6,163 nt of DNA, taken from positions 1-6,163 of the forward strand of contig CALASV010000182.1 of NCBI GenBank assembly GCA_937888895.1, given 5' to 3'. Source of the stretch: an uncultured Clostridia bacterium (GTDB lineage Bacteria; Bacillota; Clostridia; Lachnospirales; Lachnospiraceae). The notes under the pieces are model-generated. The model saw nothing but the letters and a program-made list of their open reading frames with translations, was not told the origin of the DNA and did not search any database. The translations under genes were made by a program, and so were the position numbers. Positions 1 through 6,163 of the stretch are shown here, in pieces (position 1 is the first letter of the stretch; the number at the start of each line of letters is the position of its first letter).

Positions 1-51
1 AATTCCATCCAAAGCTACTTCTATTTCTAATTCTTTATAGGTAAACTTCAT
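1..51 (-). CDS. Start of an unrecognised gene, cut by the left window edge
   Basis: Only the first 17 codons are in the window, beginning MKFTYKELEIEVALDGI. The ATG at 51-49 is chosen because a clear Shine-Dalgarno sequence (TAGGAG on the minus strand, bases 60-65) lies 8 bases upstream. The same frame is closed by a stop a little further upstream. The gene follows the PAAR-like gene in the same direction after a 75-base gap, so it is probably the next member of the operon. A gene placed directly after a spike-tip gene is often an effector or a further tip or adaptor protein, but 17 residues do not allow a family call. The start is well supported; the function is unknown. Confidence 0.7.
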   Translation of the reverse strand, partial: MKFTYKELEIEVALDGI

Positions 52-59
52 TCTTCTGT

Positions 60-65
60 CTCCTA
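60..65 (-). promoter_or_regulatory. Ribosome binding site of the left-edge gene
   Basis: The minus strand reads TAGGAG, 8 bases before the ATG at 51. This is what makes the 17-codon open frame at the edge credible as a gene start. Confidence 0.65.
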
Positions 66-126
66 TCCATTTCTTATGTCTACTTTTTTAACAAAATAAT
101 CATCCTTCTAAACTCTTCTTCGAATT

Positions 127-627
127 TTACTCGCTCTCCATCTGTCCGGAAGTCACAATTTCTATTTCTCCACCATAAATACAGCGAAGTTTTGCACCAC
201 CCATCAATGGCTGTCTCTGATCGGTTTCTACGCCATCTTTTCCATAGTCCCACTTCATTTTTTCAGGAAATTTAGGTTTACATTCTCCTACCACTCTAGG
301 AACACCTTCTTGTGCTTCTTGTGTTTTTAATTCCTCTTTCTTACAGAAAATTCCTAACACTTTATCTAAAAAACTATCTGGACAAGCTTCCTCTACTGCT
401 TGTTGAATTTCTTCTGCTTTCTTTTTGGTTTGTGGATTTTCCATACTATAACAACCACCAAAACAAAGCACATTATCTTCGGCAATACTATCTTCTATTG
501 TCATTTGTGCTTGTCCTCTTAAAAAAACACCATGGGTATCCCGAAGCACAAGACAACTTTCTCTCATTCCCATCGTACATTTTGTGGTTGCTGTATGAAC
601 CACATACGTATCTTGTAATTCTGCCAT
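127..627 (-). CDS. PAAR-like protein (DUF4280), candidate spike tip
   Basis: This 166-residue protein matches the DUF4280 pattern. Near the N-terminus (residues 9-25) there is a V-x-x-x-A-x-x-x-C-T-M-G-type segment. It is followed by Q-M-T-I-x-D (41-46), F-G-G-C (56-59) and N-P (64-65), then C-x-P (116-118), a conserved W (126), L-R-C-x-Y-G-G-E-I (147-155) and a closing G-Q (161-162). DUF4280 proteins are regarded as PAAR-like: they cap the tip of VgrG-type spikes and can carry or recruit effectors. Eight cysteines (17, 25, 55, 59, 82, 95, 116, 149) could include metal ligands. About 50 charged, helical-looking residues (66-115) sit between the two halves, which usually lie closer together in this family as I recall it. 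The ATG directly follows the upstream TAA, with GAGGTGG 5 bases before it, suggesting coupled translation. No toxin domain is fused. Confidence 0.85.
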   Translation of the reverse strand: MAELQDTYVVHTATTKCTMGMRESCLVLRDTHGVFLRGQAQMTIEDSIAEDNVLCFGGCYSMENPQTKKKAEEIQQAVEEACPDSFLDKVLGIFCKKEELKTQEAQEGVPRVVGECKPKFPEKMKWDYGKDGVETDQRQPLMGGAKLRCIYGGEIEIVTSGQMESE

Positions 628-1149
628 TTATTCCACCTCTACTTCTTTCCATACAATTCCTGTCACATTTCTACGTAATAAACTTTCTACCACTTCTAAA
701 CTTACCATAGGAATAGGAACTCTTTGGTCCTCTAATAATAGAATGTGATGTTCTCCTATCTTTTCTTTTTGTAATACCAATCGTTTGATACTTCCATTTG
801 GATAAAATTCTGTCTTATCCGAAAGTGCATCCATTGGCTCTAATAACAACGTATGATAGACAAAAATATCCCCTTTCTCCTTATTTACCAAAGCCACTGT
901 TTTAAACACCATATCATCCTCATAAAAATCGAGTACCTTTTTCACCATATCTGACACTAAAAAAATAGGATTTTGGATAAAATCAGGTGCTGTTTCTCCC
1001 GTATGTTCTGCAAGATACAATGTCGTAGAGTCTTGAATCCTATCTGCATCTTTTTTTAAAAATAAATGGTGTTGTCCCAAAATATCAAAATCTCTTAATT
1101 CTATCCTATCTGGAAGACTTCTATCTTGTTCCATCAAAAAAAATCGCAT
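628..1149 (-). CDS. Imm11 (DUF1629)-like protein, possible immunity or adaptor protein
   Basis: This is a 173-residue soluble protein without a signal peptide or membrane segment. Its layout fits the Imm11/DUF1629 family: a central F-L-V-S-D-M-V-K-K-V-L segment (63-73), then F-K-T-V-A-L-V (82-88), an H-T-L-L-L-E-P-M-D-A-L segment (99-109), and a C-terminal V-E-S-L-L-R-R-N-V-T-G-I-V-W-K-E-V block (154-170) like the family's terminal S-x-x-L-x-x-x-L-x-x-x-x-x-T-G-x-x-F. Family members are predicted immunity proteins in polymorphic-toxin loci, but in Firmicute spike clusters they often sit directly before a DUF4280 gene with no toxin next to them, so a structural or adaptor role is equally possible. 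ATG 1149 is 6 bases after the upstream stop and preceded by AGGAG with a short spacing. A second Met at residue 6 has no ribosome site. The family assignment is by recall of the pattern and is moderate. Confidence 0.6.
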   Translation of the reverse strand: MRFFLMEQDRSLPDRIELRDFDILGQHHLFLKKDADRIQDSTTLYLAEHTGETAPDFIQNPIFLVSDMVKKVLDFYEDDMVFKTVALVNKEKGDIFVYHTLLLEPMDALSDKTEFYPNGSIKRLVLQKEKIGEHHILLLEDQRVPIPMVSLEVVESLLRRNVTGIVWKEVEVE

Positions 1150-1155
1150 TCTCTC

Positions 1156-2118
1156 CTACCCCCTATCCACAAAAATAGTTTGTAATTGTTCTGGTTCTAA
1201 ATGTATAAATGGAAGACTATCCTCTGAAATTACCGAATTTTCTAAATTTGCCCCAGTAAAATCATTATTTTCCCAGTGACAATCTAAAAAAATAGCTTGT
1301 CTTACTTCTGCGTTCTGAAAACTACAGTTTTTTATCGTACAATGCTTAAACTGTGCTCCTGATAATATAGCTTCGTCAAAACAAAAATTCTCCAATTCAC
1401 AATGCTCAAACTGAATAAAATAAAGAAATTTCCCTTTGCAATCACTATCCTTTAACTGCATCTGATACCAAAAACTAGACACTAAATTTGTTTCTTCATT
1501 TTTGGTCTGTCGTAACGCTCTCTCCCAATCCAATAGTGTTTTCTTTTCTCGATTTACCTGTACCACTATTTCACACGCATCTCGATACTCGCCCCAATAA
1601 ATGCCCCATACTTGCGTTTTTTCTATGGCAGAAAACGTTGGATTCTCCTCGATATCCCGAAACATAAATCGCAACTGCTGTACTAACAACGAATTACACT
1701 CCATGATGGTTTCTTCTATACAATACTCGATATCATAAGAATTTACTTTCCCTTGATATTTTCTGCTTTTTTCCGTTAATTGCTGACGAATATCGTGAAA
1801 AAAAGGAAATAAAATATCTAAAGAAAATGGTACACTTGCTATTTCTGTATCTAAATACCATCTAGCATCCATTGCCTGTACCAAAGCCTCATACGTCTGT
1901 TGTAAAATCCCAATCCTCATAAGAGAAAAATGAAAAAACATAATCTTCTCTTTCTCTAACTCCTCAATTCTTACCTTTAACTTTTCTAACACATCTTGCA
2001 ATATTTGTACAAAATCCTCTACCTTTTCTTCCAAAACTTCATAAAACTGTACCTTACTCTGTTCCAAAATAGGTTTTACTTCTACCCTAAATCGTTCCAA
2101 TGCTTCTTGTCTCGTCAT
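1156..2118 (-). CDS. Pentapeptide-repeat protein with a helical N-terminal domain
   Basis: This 320-residue protein has two parts. Residues 1-225 are mostly helical and charged, with a likely coiled coil around 25-60 (rich in E, K, L and V). Residues about 235-295 consist of roughly twelve pentapeptides with F, L, I or A at the central position: FEHCE, LENFC, FDEAI, LSGAQ, FKHCT, IKNCS, FQNAE, VRQAI, FLDCH, WENND, FTGAN, LENSV. That makes about three turns of a right-handed square beta-helix, closed by a short C-terminal tail. Pentapeptide helices are binding scaffolds or caps and have no catalytic site. The ATG at 2118 is preferred over an in-frame GTG at 2142 because AAGGAAG lies 7 bases upstream of it, while the GTG touches the preceding stop and has no ribosome site. 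Its place between a spike gene and the tip genes suggests a structural or loading role in the injection system. That role is inference. Confidence 0.85.
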   Translation of the reverse strand: MTRQEALERFRVEVKPILEQSKVQFYEVLEEKVEDFVQILQDVLEKLKVRIEELEKEKIMFFHFSLMRIGILQQTYEALVQAMDARWYLDTEIASVPFSLDILFPFFHDIRQQLTEKSRKYQGKVNSYDIEYCIEETIMECNSLLVQQLRFMFRDIEENPTFSAIEKTQVWGIYWGEYRDACEIVVQVNREKKTLLDWERALRQTKNEETNLVSSFWYQMQLKDSDCKGKFLYFIQFEHCELENFCFDEAILSGAQFKHCTIKNCSFQNAEVRQAIFLDCHWENNDFTGANLENSVISEDSLPFIHLEPEQLQTIFVDRG

Positions 2119-2125
2119 ACTTCTA

Positions 2126-2132
2126 CTTCCTT
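2126..2132 (-). promoter_or_regulatory. Ribosome binding site deciding the pentapeptide-protein start
   Basis: AAGGAAG on the minus strand is 7 bases before ATG 2118. The competing GTG at 2142 directly follows the TAA of the upstream gene and has no purine-rich site at a suitable distance. Confidence 0.55.
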
Positions 2133-2142
2133 CTACCTTCAC

Positions 2143-3549
2143 TTAATCAATATGTACCTGTGTTCCTTGCACTAATAACACACCTTCGGGTTGCATTTGA
2201 ATACATCCACCTTTTACACACGATACTACGGCTGTTTTCTCTGCGAAAAGGTCTAACTCCATTTCAGAATCCATCGTAATAGTATTACTAGCTTCTACGG
2301 ATAATGTTTTTGCAGCATACAGGGAGATATCTCCACTATTACCAACAAATACACTTGCTATTCCACCATTGCAAGAAAGTGTCATTCCATCTTCTCCCAT
2401 TTTAATTTCCTGTCCTGATGGATTTCTAAGATACTTCGTAGATGGGTCACTCATACGGTCTGGTTCTTTCCTATTTGTTCCATCATAAGAACTGACTGCT
2501 CCAATCGCAATCACATCTTTGGTATACTTTGTTGGAAAATACACTCTCACTTTATCCCCTATCTCTGGCATATAATACCAACCACTGCCATCTTGGGATG
2601 CTGATAATGTCGAAAATGGAAACCAATACACATCCTCACTAGGTCGATTCCCATCTATCCCCAAATGAATTTTTACTTGAATACCAGATACTTCTTTTAC
2701 TTCTCCTTCAAGTGCCACTCCAATCAAATGCATCGGATATTCTTTTTTTGCTAAAATTCCTTTTGTTTTTTGCAGTTTACAAATACAAGAAAGTAATCCT
2801 TCCTTGAATTGATACAAAATTTCTGCGACAACTAATGTTTGTCCTGCTACTTCCACTTGTTCAAACAACTCTAGAATTTCCTTTGTTTCGATTTCTACCA
2901 TAAGAAAGTTATCATCACGAATACTTACTCCTTCTTGTAACCAATATTGATACTCTCCTAGTTCTTTACGAAATCCTATCGTTTGATAGGATAACTTTTT
3001 ACTTGGAATAGGCAAAACACCTGCATACAACTGTATCGTATCTGCTGTTGGCACACAAGTGATAGGGATATGTTGCATCGAAAGCATTCGTTTCAAAAAC
3101 TGCCAATCGGTTTCTCGATACTGAATCGCAATCTCCCCAATCGCTACGTCTGGCATAGAAAATAAAATTTGAGCCCCTGCGTATTCGGAAAGAATCTCTG
3201 TTGCCAACTCTTTGTATGTCATAGTTACGTTTTGAAACGAACGAGACTTTTTCTTTTGGTCCATTAACATACTATAGGTTTTTCCTTCTACTTCTACATA
3301 GCTTGTATTCCCTTTCCCACATACTTTCATTGCTGTAATCATACCACAAAATATCTTCTTTCCTCCTGCTAACACAGTTATTTGGGACTGTTCTTGTACA
3401 CGATAAATCAATTGTTCTCCCGTCTCTGCATTCACATAACCACTAAATGTTACGATTCCATGCTCGAATGGTTTACAATGTAGTTCTAATTTTTCTAACA
3501 ATTCAATAGAAATTCCTTCTATCGAAATATTATCCACTGCATACGCCAT
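2143..3549 (-). CDS. VgrG/Pvc8-family spike protein, second of a tandem pair
   Basis: This 468-residue protein has the layout of contractile injection spikes. Residues 1-255 are gpD-like, with the hallmark ETDWQFLKR at 146-154. Residues about 273-352 form a gp5/gpV OB fold containing YWFPFST (308-314), DGSGWY (320-325) and MPEIG (327-331). Residues 406-468 are a beta-helix of eight-residue units (GDISLYAA, KTLSVEAS, NTITMDSE, MELDLFAE and so on), ending LLVQGTQVHID. In phage T4 the matching pieces are gp27 and gp5; such proteins trimerise into the needle that carries the tip. There is no C-terminal effector extension. The ATG at 3549 is chosen over an in-frame GTG at 3564 because GGAGGT is 7 bases upstream of it. 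The gene lies 70 bases after its paralogue and 24 bases before the pentapeptide gene. The beta-helix carries two cysteines (444 and 449) that the paralogue lacks. Confidence 0.92.
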   Translation of the reverse strand: MAYAVDNISIEGISIELLEKLELHCKPFEHGIVTFSGYVNAETGEQLIYRVQEQSQITVLAGGKKIFCGMITAMKVCGKGNTSYVEVEGKTYSMLMDQKKKSRSFQNVTMTYKELATEILSEYAGAQILFSMPDVAIGEIAIQYRETDWQFLKRMLSMQHIPITCVPTADTIQLYAGVLPIPSKKLSYQTIGFRKELGEYQYWLQEGVSIRDDNFLMVEIETKEILELFEQVEVAGQTLVVAEILYQFKEGLLSCICKLQKTKGILAKKEYPMHLIGVALEGEVKEVSGIQVKIHLGIDGNRPSEDVYWFPFSTLSASQDGSGWYYMPEIGDKVRVYFPTKYTKDVIAIGAVSSYDGTNRKEPDRMSDPSTKYLRNPSGQEIKMGEDGMTLSCNGGIASVFVGNSGDISLYAAKTLSVEASNTITMDSEMELDLFAEKTAVVSCVKGGCIQMQPEGVLLVQGTQVHID

Positions 3550-3556
3550 ACTAGCT

Positions 3557-3562
3557 ACCTCC
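3557..3562 (-). promoter_or_regulatory. Ribosome binding site deciding the second spike gene's start
   Basis: GGAGGT on the minus strand, 7 bases before ATG 3549, is a near-ideal Shine-Dalgarno site. It overlaps the alternative GTG at 3564-3562, which makes that GTG an unlikely start. Confidence 0.75.
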
Positions 3563-3619
3563 ACTTCTGTTTCTATTTCAGTCTATAGTTCTATGGATTT
3601 GATTTCTTAACCATTTGTC

Positions 3620-5044
3620 CTAATTTTCATGAATGGTCATACCATGCAGACGAATCCTTCCTTTTTTTAGTTCTACTTCTGCTCCTGTTTCATTTGCTAT
3701 CTTAATCGACGTTTGAGATTTCATCACTAATTCATTCGATGCCACGATATTAATCGCTTCTCCTGCCGAAATCACAATGTCCTTCTTTGCATCTAACAAA
3801 ATTTCTCCTGTTTTCTTTAACAAAATCTTTCCTTCTCCACTTCCTGTCGCTAACAATACACCTTCCTCGGTAAATTGTACTTGATTTCCTTGTGCTGTTT
3901 CGATAGTTCTTACCTTTGGATTATCCATTGGGGCAGAAACAGTTCCTTGTTGTGGTTCATGTGCTTTTATATTTGTCACTACATAGGCTTCTTTTTCATC
4001 ATCTACAGGAAAATACACTCTTACACTTTCTCCTATTTCTGGCATACAGTACCACCCACTTCCATCCGAAGAAGAAGCAACCGTTGAAAATGGAAACCAA
4101 TACGGGTCTCCACTCCCTGCATCTAGTTCCATCTCTACTTGTACTTTATCTCTTGCCACTGCCACAATTTGTCCATCTACAGAAATACCCGTAAGTTTTT
4201 CATTAAAATAGGGCAAAATTTTCATCGCCTCTTTTTGACTTAATCGATACTGACTTACTAATAAACCATCTTTTAATGTTCGTTTCACTTCTTTGATATA
4301 CCATGAGTTTCCTTTATAACAAACTTGACTACCTAACGATGCAATATCATAACTTTCTACTTGATATTGTACTGTTTGGGCACAAGAAAGTTCTGCAAAT
4401 CCATTCTCTTTTCTTGCATTTAACTCTTCAAAATTTTGAAAAAGTTCAAACGGATAGGCATCCCAATTCCAATCTTCTGTCATTTTAGATTCTCCCATTT
4501 GCAAACGTACTGCATCAAAAGCAGGGTCAGGATATACTGGTGCATAATACTTCGAAAAGATTCTCTTTAAAAACTCCCAATCCGTTTCGCCATACTGCAT
4601 TAGTAATTGCCCTATCGAAACATTTGGAATATGTAATTTGTAATCACAACCCGGATATGTTTTCATTACCTCATCTACTAGTTCCTTTACTTTCATTGCT
4701 GGATTTTGGAATGCTCGAAATCGTTTCTCTGTGTCCATCAGTCTAGTCGCATCCCATGCCTCTAAAAAAAGAATCCTACTATCCCCATCTTTTTTCGTAG
4801 AAATTTCATCAATCACTCCATAAAATAAAGGTTTGATTTCTCCCTCTTGAACATATAATAACGTCATCGTTTCGCCAATGCCATGCAAATCATTTTCTTC
4901 TATTTCACTATGGAGTACTGCTTCTAAATATAAACTAGCATGTTCTCCCGACCGTTGTCTAATATCCAAGGTACGAATATACGTTGTTTGAATAAACGAA
5001 AGGAACAAATCTTTATATGTTATCGCTTCGTTCTTCCACTCCAT
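3620..5044 (-). CDS. VgrG/Pvc8-family spike protein, first of a tandem pair
   Basis: This 474-residue spike protein shares the layout of the gene that follows. Residues 1-275 are gpD-like, with NEAITYKDL at the start, FQNPAMKVKELV (112-123) and ETDWEFLKR (153-161). A gp5-type OB fold covers about 283-360, with YWFPFST (315-321), DGSGWY (327-332) and MPEIG (334-338). Regular eight-residue beta-helix units run from 413 to the end (GEILLDAK, KDIVISAG, EAINIVAS, NELVMKSQ, TSIKIANE, TGAEVELK, KGRIRLHG). By family knowledge it would form a trimeric needle under the tube, pointing at the target membrane, with a PAAR-like tip. It ends at the base of the tip with no effector domain. ATG 5044 has an AAAGGGG site about 9 bases upstream and overlaps the preceding gene by 32 bases, which suggests coupled translation. 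Confidence 0.92.
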   Translation of the reverse strand: MEWKNEAITYKDLFLSFIQTTYIRTLDIRQRSGEHASLYLEAVLHSEIEENDLHGIGETMTLLYVQEGEIKPLFYGVIDEISTKKDGDSRILFLEAWDATRLMDTEKRFRAFQNPAMKVKELVDEVMKTYPGCDYKLHIPNVSIGQLLMQYGETDWEFLKRIFSKYYAPVYPDPAFDAVRLQMGESKMTEDWNWDAYPFELFQNFEELNARKENGFAELSCAQTVQYQVESYDIASLGSQVCYKGNSWYIKEVKRTLKDGLLVSQYRLSQKEAMKILPYFNEKLTGISVDGQIVAVARDKVQVEMELDAGSGDPYWFPFSTVASSSDGSGWYCMPEIGESVRVYFPVDDEKEAYVVTNIKAHEPQQGTVSAPMDNPKVRTIETAQGNQVQFTEEGVLLATGSGEGKILLKKTGEILLDAKKDIVISAGEAINIVASNELVMKSQTSIKIANETGAEVELKKGRIRLHGMTIHEN

Positions 5045-5657
5045 CTTGTTCTACCCCTTTCTTCTGTTGCATCCAATCATCAAGCTCTATGACCATGGCT
5101 TCTAAAAAAAGCCCATACTTATCTACATCCTGTTGCATACAATTATAATTTCCAGCAAATCCTAACCACTGCTCTTTAAATCGAAATAAAATATTCCATA
5201 CACTACTGTCTTTAGCAGGTACTTCAAAACAAATATATTCTAAAAAATTCAGACTAACTTTTTTCGTAATATTTGCATACATACGATTCGCTGCCATGCC
5301 ATTGACTAACAGATTTGCCCATTGGTCTACTGTGTTTGCTTGTCGTTGTTCTTCACCCCATGTCACAATCTGACTCACATTTTTATCACGATTTACTAAA
5401 ATGAAACCACTTTCTTCCTCTTGAGACGCTTGATAAAAATTTTTAAAAATCACAAAAGGAAGTTCCTCTTTAAAATATGGTTTTATGTCAAACTCTAACA
5501 CAAGTCCATCTTCTAACTCTATTTTTTTATTCTGTATTCCCTCTCTTGCTTCCTCGATAGTCAATTTTTTCTTTTCTACCTGTTCTTCTTCCCTTTCTTC
5601 CTGTGCTTTGATTCGACGCATTCGGTCTAACATAGCAATCTTTTCATCTAATCGCAT
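5013..5657 (-). CDS. Unrecognised protein upstream of the spikes, possibly a DcrB/Eag-like loading factor
   Basis: This 214-residue soluble protein has a very charged helical N-terminus (1-45, rich in E, K and R), a globular body (about 48-195) and a polar C-terminal tail. The body ends in a pattern of an aromatic beta-strand, G-F-A-G-N-Y-N-C (166-173), and Y-x-x-x-L-x-A-M-V-I-E-L (181-192). This loosely resembles the closing strands and helix of PsbP/DcrB-fold proteins (DUF1795), the fold of Eag chaperones that load T6SS effectors onto VgrG. That resemblance is my reading of fold-like spacing, not a firm family hit. ATG 5657 is supported by AAAGGAG 8 bases upstream (5666-5672). The gene follows the previous one by 18 bases and overlaps the first spike gene by 32, so it is very likely co-produced with the spike. 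An assembly or loading role is inference from position. Confidence 0.8.
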   Translation of the reverse strand: MRLDEKIAMLDRMRRIKAQEEREEEQVEKKKLTIEEAREGIQNKKIELEDGLVLEFDIKPYFKEELPFVIFKNFYQASQEEESGFILVNRDKNVSQIVTWGEEQRQANTVDQWANLLVNGMAANRMYANITKKVSLNFLEYICFEVPAKDSSVWNILFRFKEQWLGFAGNYNCMQQDVDKYGLFLEAMVIELDDWMQQKKGVEQDGVEERSDNI

Positions 5658-5675
5658 CCTTTTTTCTCCTTTCCA

Positions 5676-6146
5676 CTACCAAAGCATCACTGGACGCTTT
5701 CCTTTCTCCTGTTCTTTTTTGTGTGATTGTCCTGATATTTGTAACTTTAACACTTCCCTAAGACCTTCATACAGTGCTTGATTTCCCTCTCTCACCTCTG
5801 TCCCTACTCTAGCTTGTAAATAAGTACCAATAAAATCTGCCGAAACTTTTCCCTCATTTGCCATCACATTCATAGCAAAACTAATATCATAATAGTCTTG
5901 GCTTTTCATTTGTAATATCTCTTTTGCAAACTGCTTCATAATATTAGGATGCAAGGTAGGTTGTCCATAAGAAGCATAAGGTACTTGAATGAAATTAATC
6001 GTGTCATACTCGGTTGCATAATCTTCAAAACTTTCATACCCATGACGAAGCCTTGCTCCTTCTTGCAACCGAAAATGACATAATTCCATTTCACAAGCAG
6101 AATCGGGCTTCTTCTCATCTAGTAAGATTCGAGTTTTCCCCTCCAC
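5676..6146 (-). CDS. Unrecognised protein at the right edge, 5' end uncertain
   Basis: The visible frame gives 156 residues from a GTG at 6146, and stays open without a stop to the window edge (a few more codons, reading QEEGK). The GTG has a purine-rich GAGGA about 7 bases upstream, so it may be the real start, but this could equally be the C-terminal part of a longer protein. I do not recognise the family. Features seen: an aromatic and acidic segment (39-58, with two YxT/YxS-like pieces and VPYASYG at 55-61), a predicted helical region with YYDISFAMNVMANEG (85-99), a second helical stretch (104-136), and a basic tail (142-151) ending MLW. There is no signal peptide or membrane helix. It ends 18 bases before the 214-residue gene and runs in the same direction, so it probably belongs to the injection-system operon. 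Confidence 0.65.
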   Translation of the reverse strand: MEGKTRILLDEKKPDSACEMELCHFRLQEGARLRHGYESFEDYATEYDTINFIQVPYASYGQPTLHPNIMKQFAKEILQMKSQDYYDISFAMNVMANEGKVSADFIGTYLQARVGTEVREGNQALYEGLREVLKLQISGQSHKKEQEKGKRPVMLW

Positions 6147-6163
6147 TTTTCCTTCCTCTTGAA

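Noticed and set aside
1..51. Left-edge gene as a third spike paralogue
   Set aside because: FTYKELEI superficially resembles ITYKDLFL near the start of the first spike, but 17 residues are too few and the similarity does not extend.
52..126. 75-base gap examined for a terminator, promoter or a small gene (a 7-codon ATG frame is present)
   Set aside because: No stem-loop with a T tract and no good promoter boxes were seen. The 7-codon frame has a badly spaced ribosome site. Only the ribosome site of the next gene is convincing.
312..710. Plus-strand open frame of 132 codons
   Set aside because: It runs antisense to the DUF4280 and Imm11-like genes, has no ribosome site, and its translation is a low-complexity run of Leu, Phe, Tyr and Ser, as expected opposite Lys/Glu-rich coding sequence.
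3582..3610. Possible internal promoter before the second spike gene (TTAAGA, 17 bases, TATAGA on the minus strand)
   Set aside because: Spacing is right but each box matches only four of six consensus bases, which is common by chance in AT-rich DNA. The 70-base gap makes it worth a transcript check but it is not supportable as a feature.
3875..4746. Several plus-strand open frames (3875-4087, 3916-4194, 4303-4488, 4540-4746)
   Set aside because: All lie antisense within the first spike gene, overlap each other or lack start signals, and resemble no protein family.
5485..5781. Plus-strand open frame of 98 codons
   Set aside because: It is a Ser/Phe-rich shadow of the charged coiled segment of the 214-residue gene and spans its gene boundary without a ribosome site.
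5936..6118. Minus-strand open frame of 60 codons in another frame
   Set aside because: It lies inside the right-edge gene in an alternative frame, with no ribosome site and no recognisable content.
1..6163. CRISPR arrays, tRNA or rRNA genes, insertion sequences, attachment sites
   Set aside because: Reading the window showed no regular direct repeats with spacers, no cloverleaf-like sequence, and no transposase or integrase. The only repeat noted is the coding similarity between the two spike genes.

Overview
The window is an AT-rich stretch, with every supportable gene on the minus strand and tightly packed. Read in transcription order (from high to low coordinates) there are eight genes: an unrecognised protein at the right edge, a 214-residue protein, two tandem VgrG/gpD-type spike proteins, a pentapeptide-repeat protein, an Imm11 (DUF1629)-like protein, a PAAR-like DUF4280 protein, and the first 17 codons of another gene at the left edge. 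Low GC, strong purine-rich Shine-Dalgarno sites, and Lys/Glu/Ile-rich proteins point to a Firmicute. A gut clostridium such as a Lachnospiraceae member is my best guess from the DUF4280 and VgrG/Pvc8-type content. That placement is inference and no marker gene is present.

Layout: 5676-6146 is an unknown gene whose frame stays open to the right edge. 5013-5657 is a protein with a charged helical N-terminus and a globular body, overlapping the next gene by 32 bases. 3620-5044 and 2143-3549 are paralogous spike proteins, each with a gpD-like N-terminal part, a gp5-type OB fold and a C-terminal beta-helix built of eight-residue repeats. 1156-2118 has a helical N-terminal domain and about twelve pentapeptides. 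628-1149 is Imm11-like. 127-627 is the candidate spike tip. 1-51 is the start of the next gene. Gaps are 0 to 24 bases except two of about 70-75 bases (3550-3619 and 52-126), and no terminator hairpin was seen, so this looks like one operon.

The genes together describe the spike and tip part of a contractile injection system, the group that includes phage tails, T6SS and extracellular contractile injection systems. The OB-fold and beta-helix proteins would form the trimeric needle and the DUF4280 protein would cap it. The 214-residue, pentapeptide and Imm11-like proteins are likely accessory factors for loading, capping or immunity. No sheath, tube, ATPase, tape-measure or recognisable toxin domain lies in this window. 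The most notable points are the two tandem, diverged spikes that end in the same beta-helix register, and the conserved-looking but poorly characterised accessory set around them.
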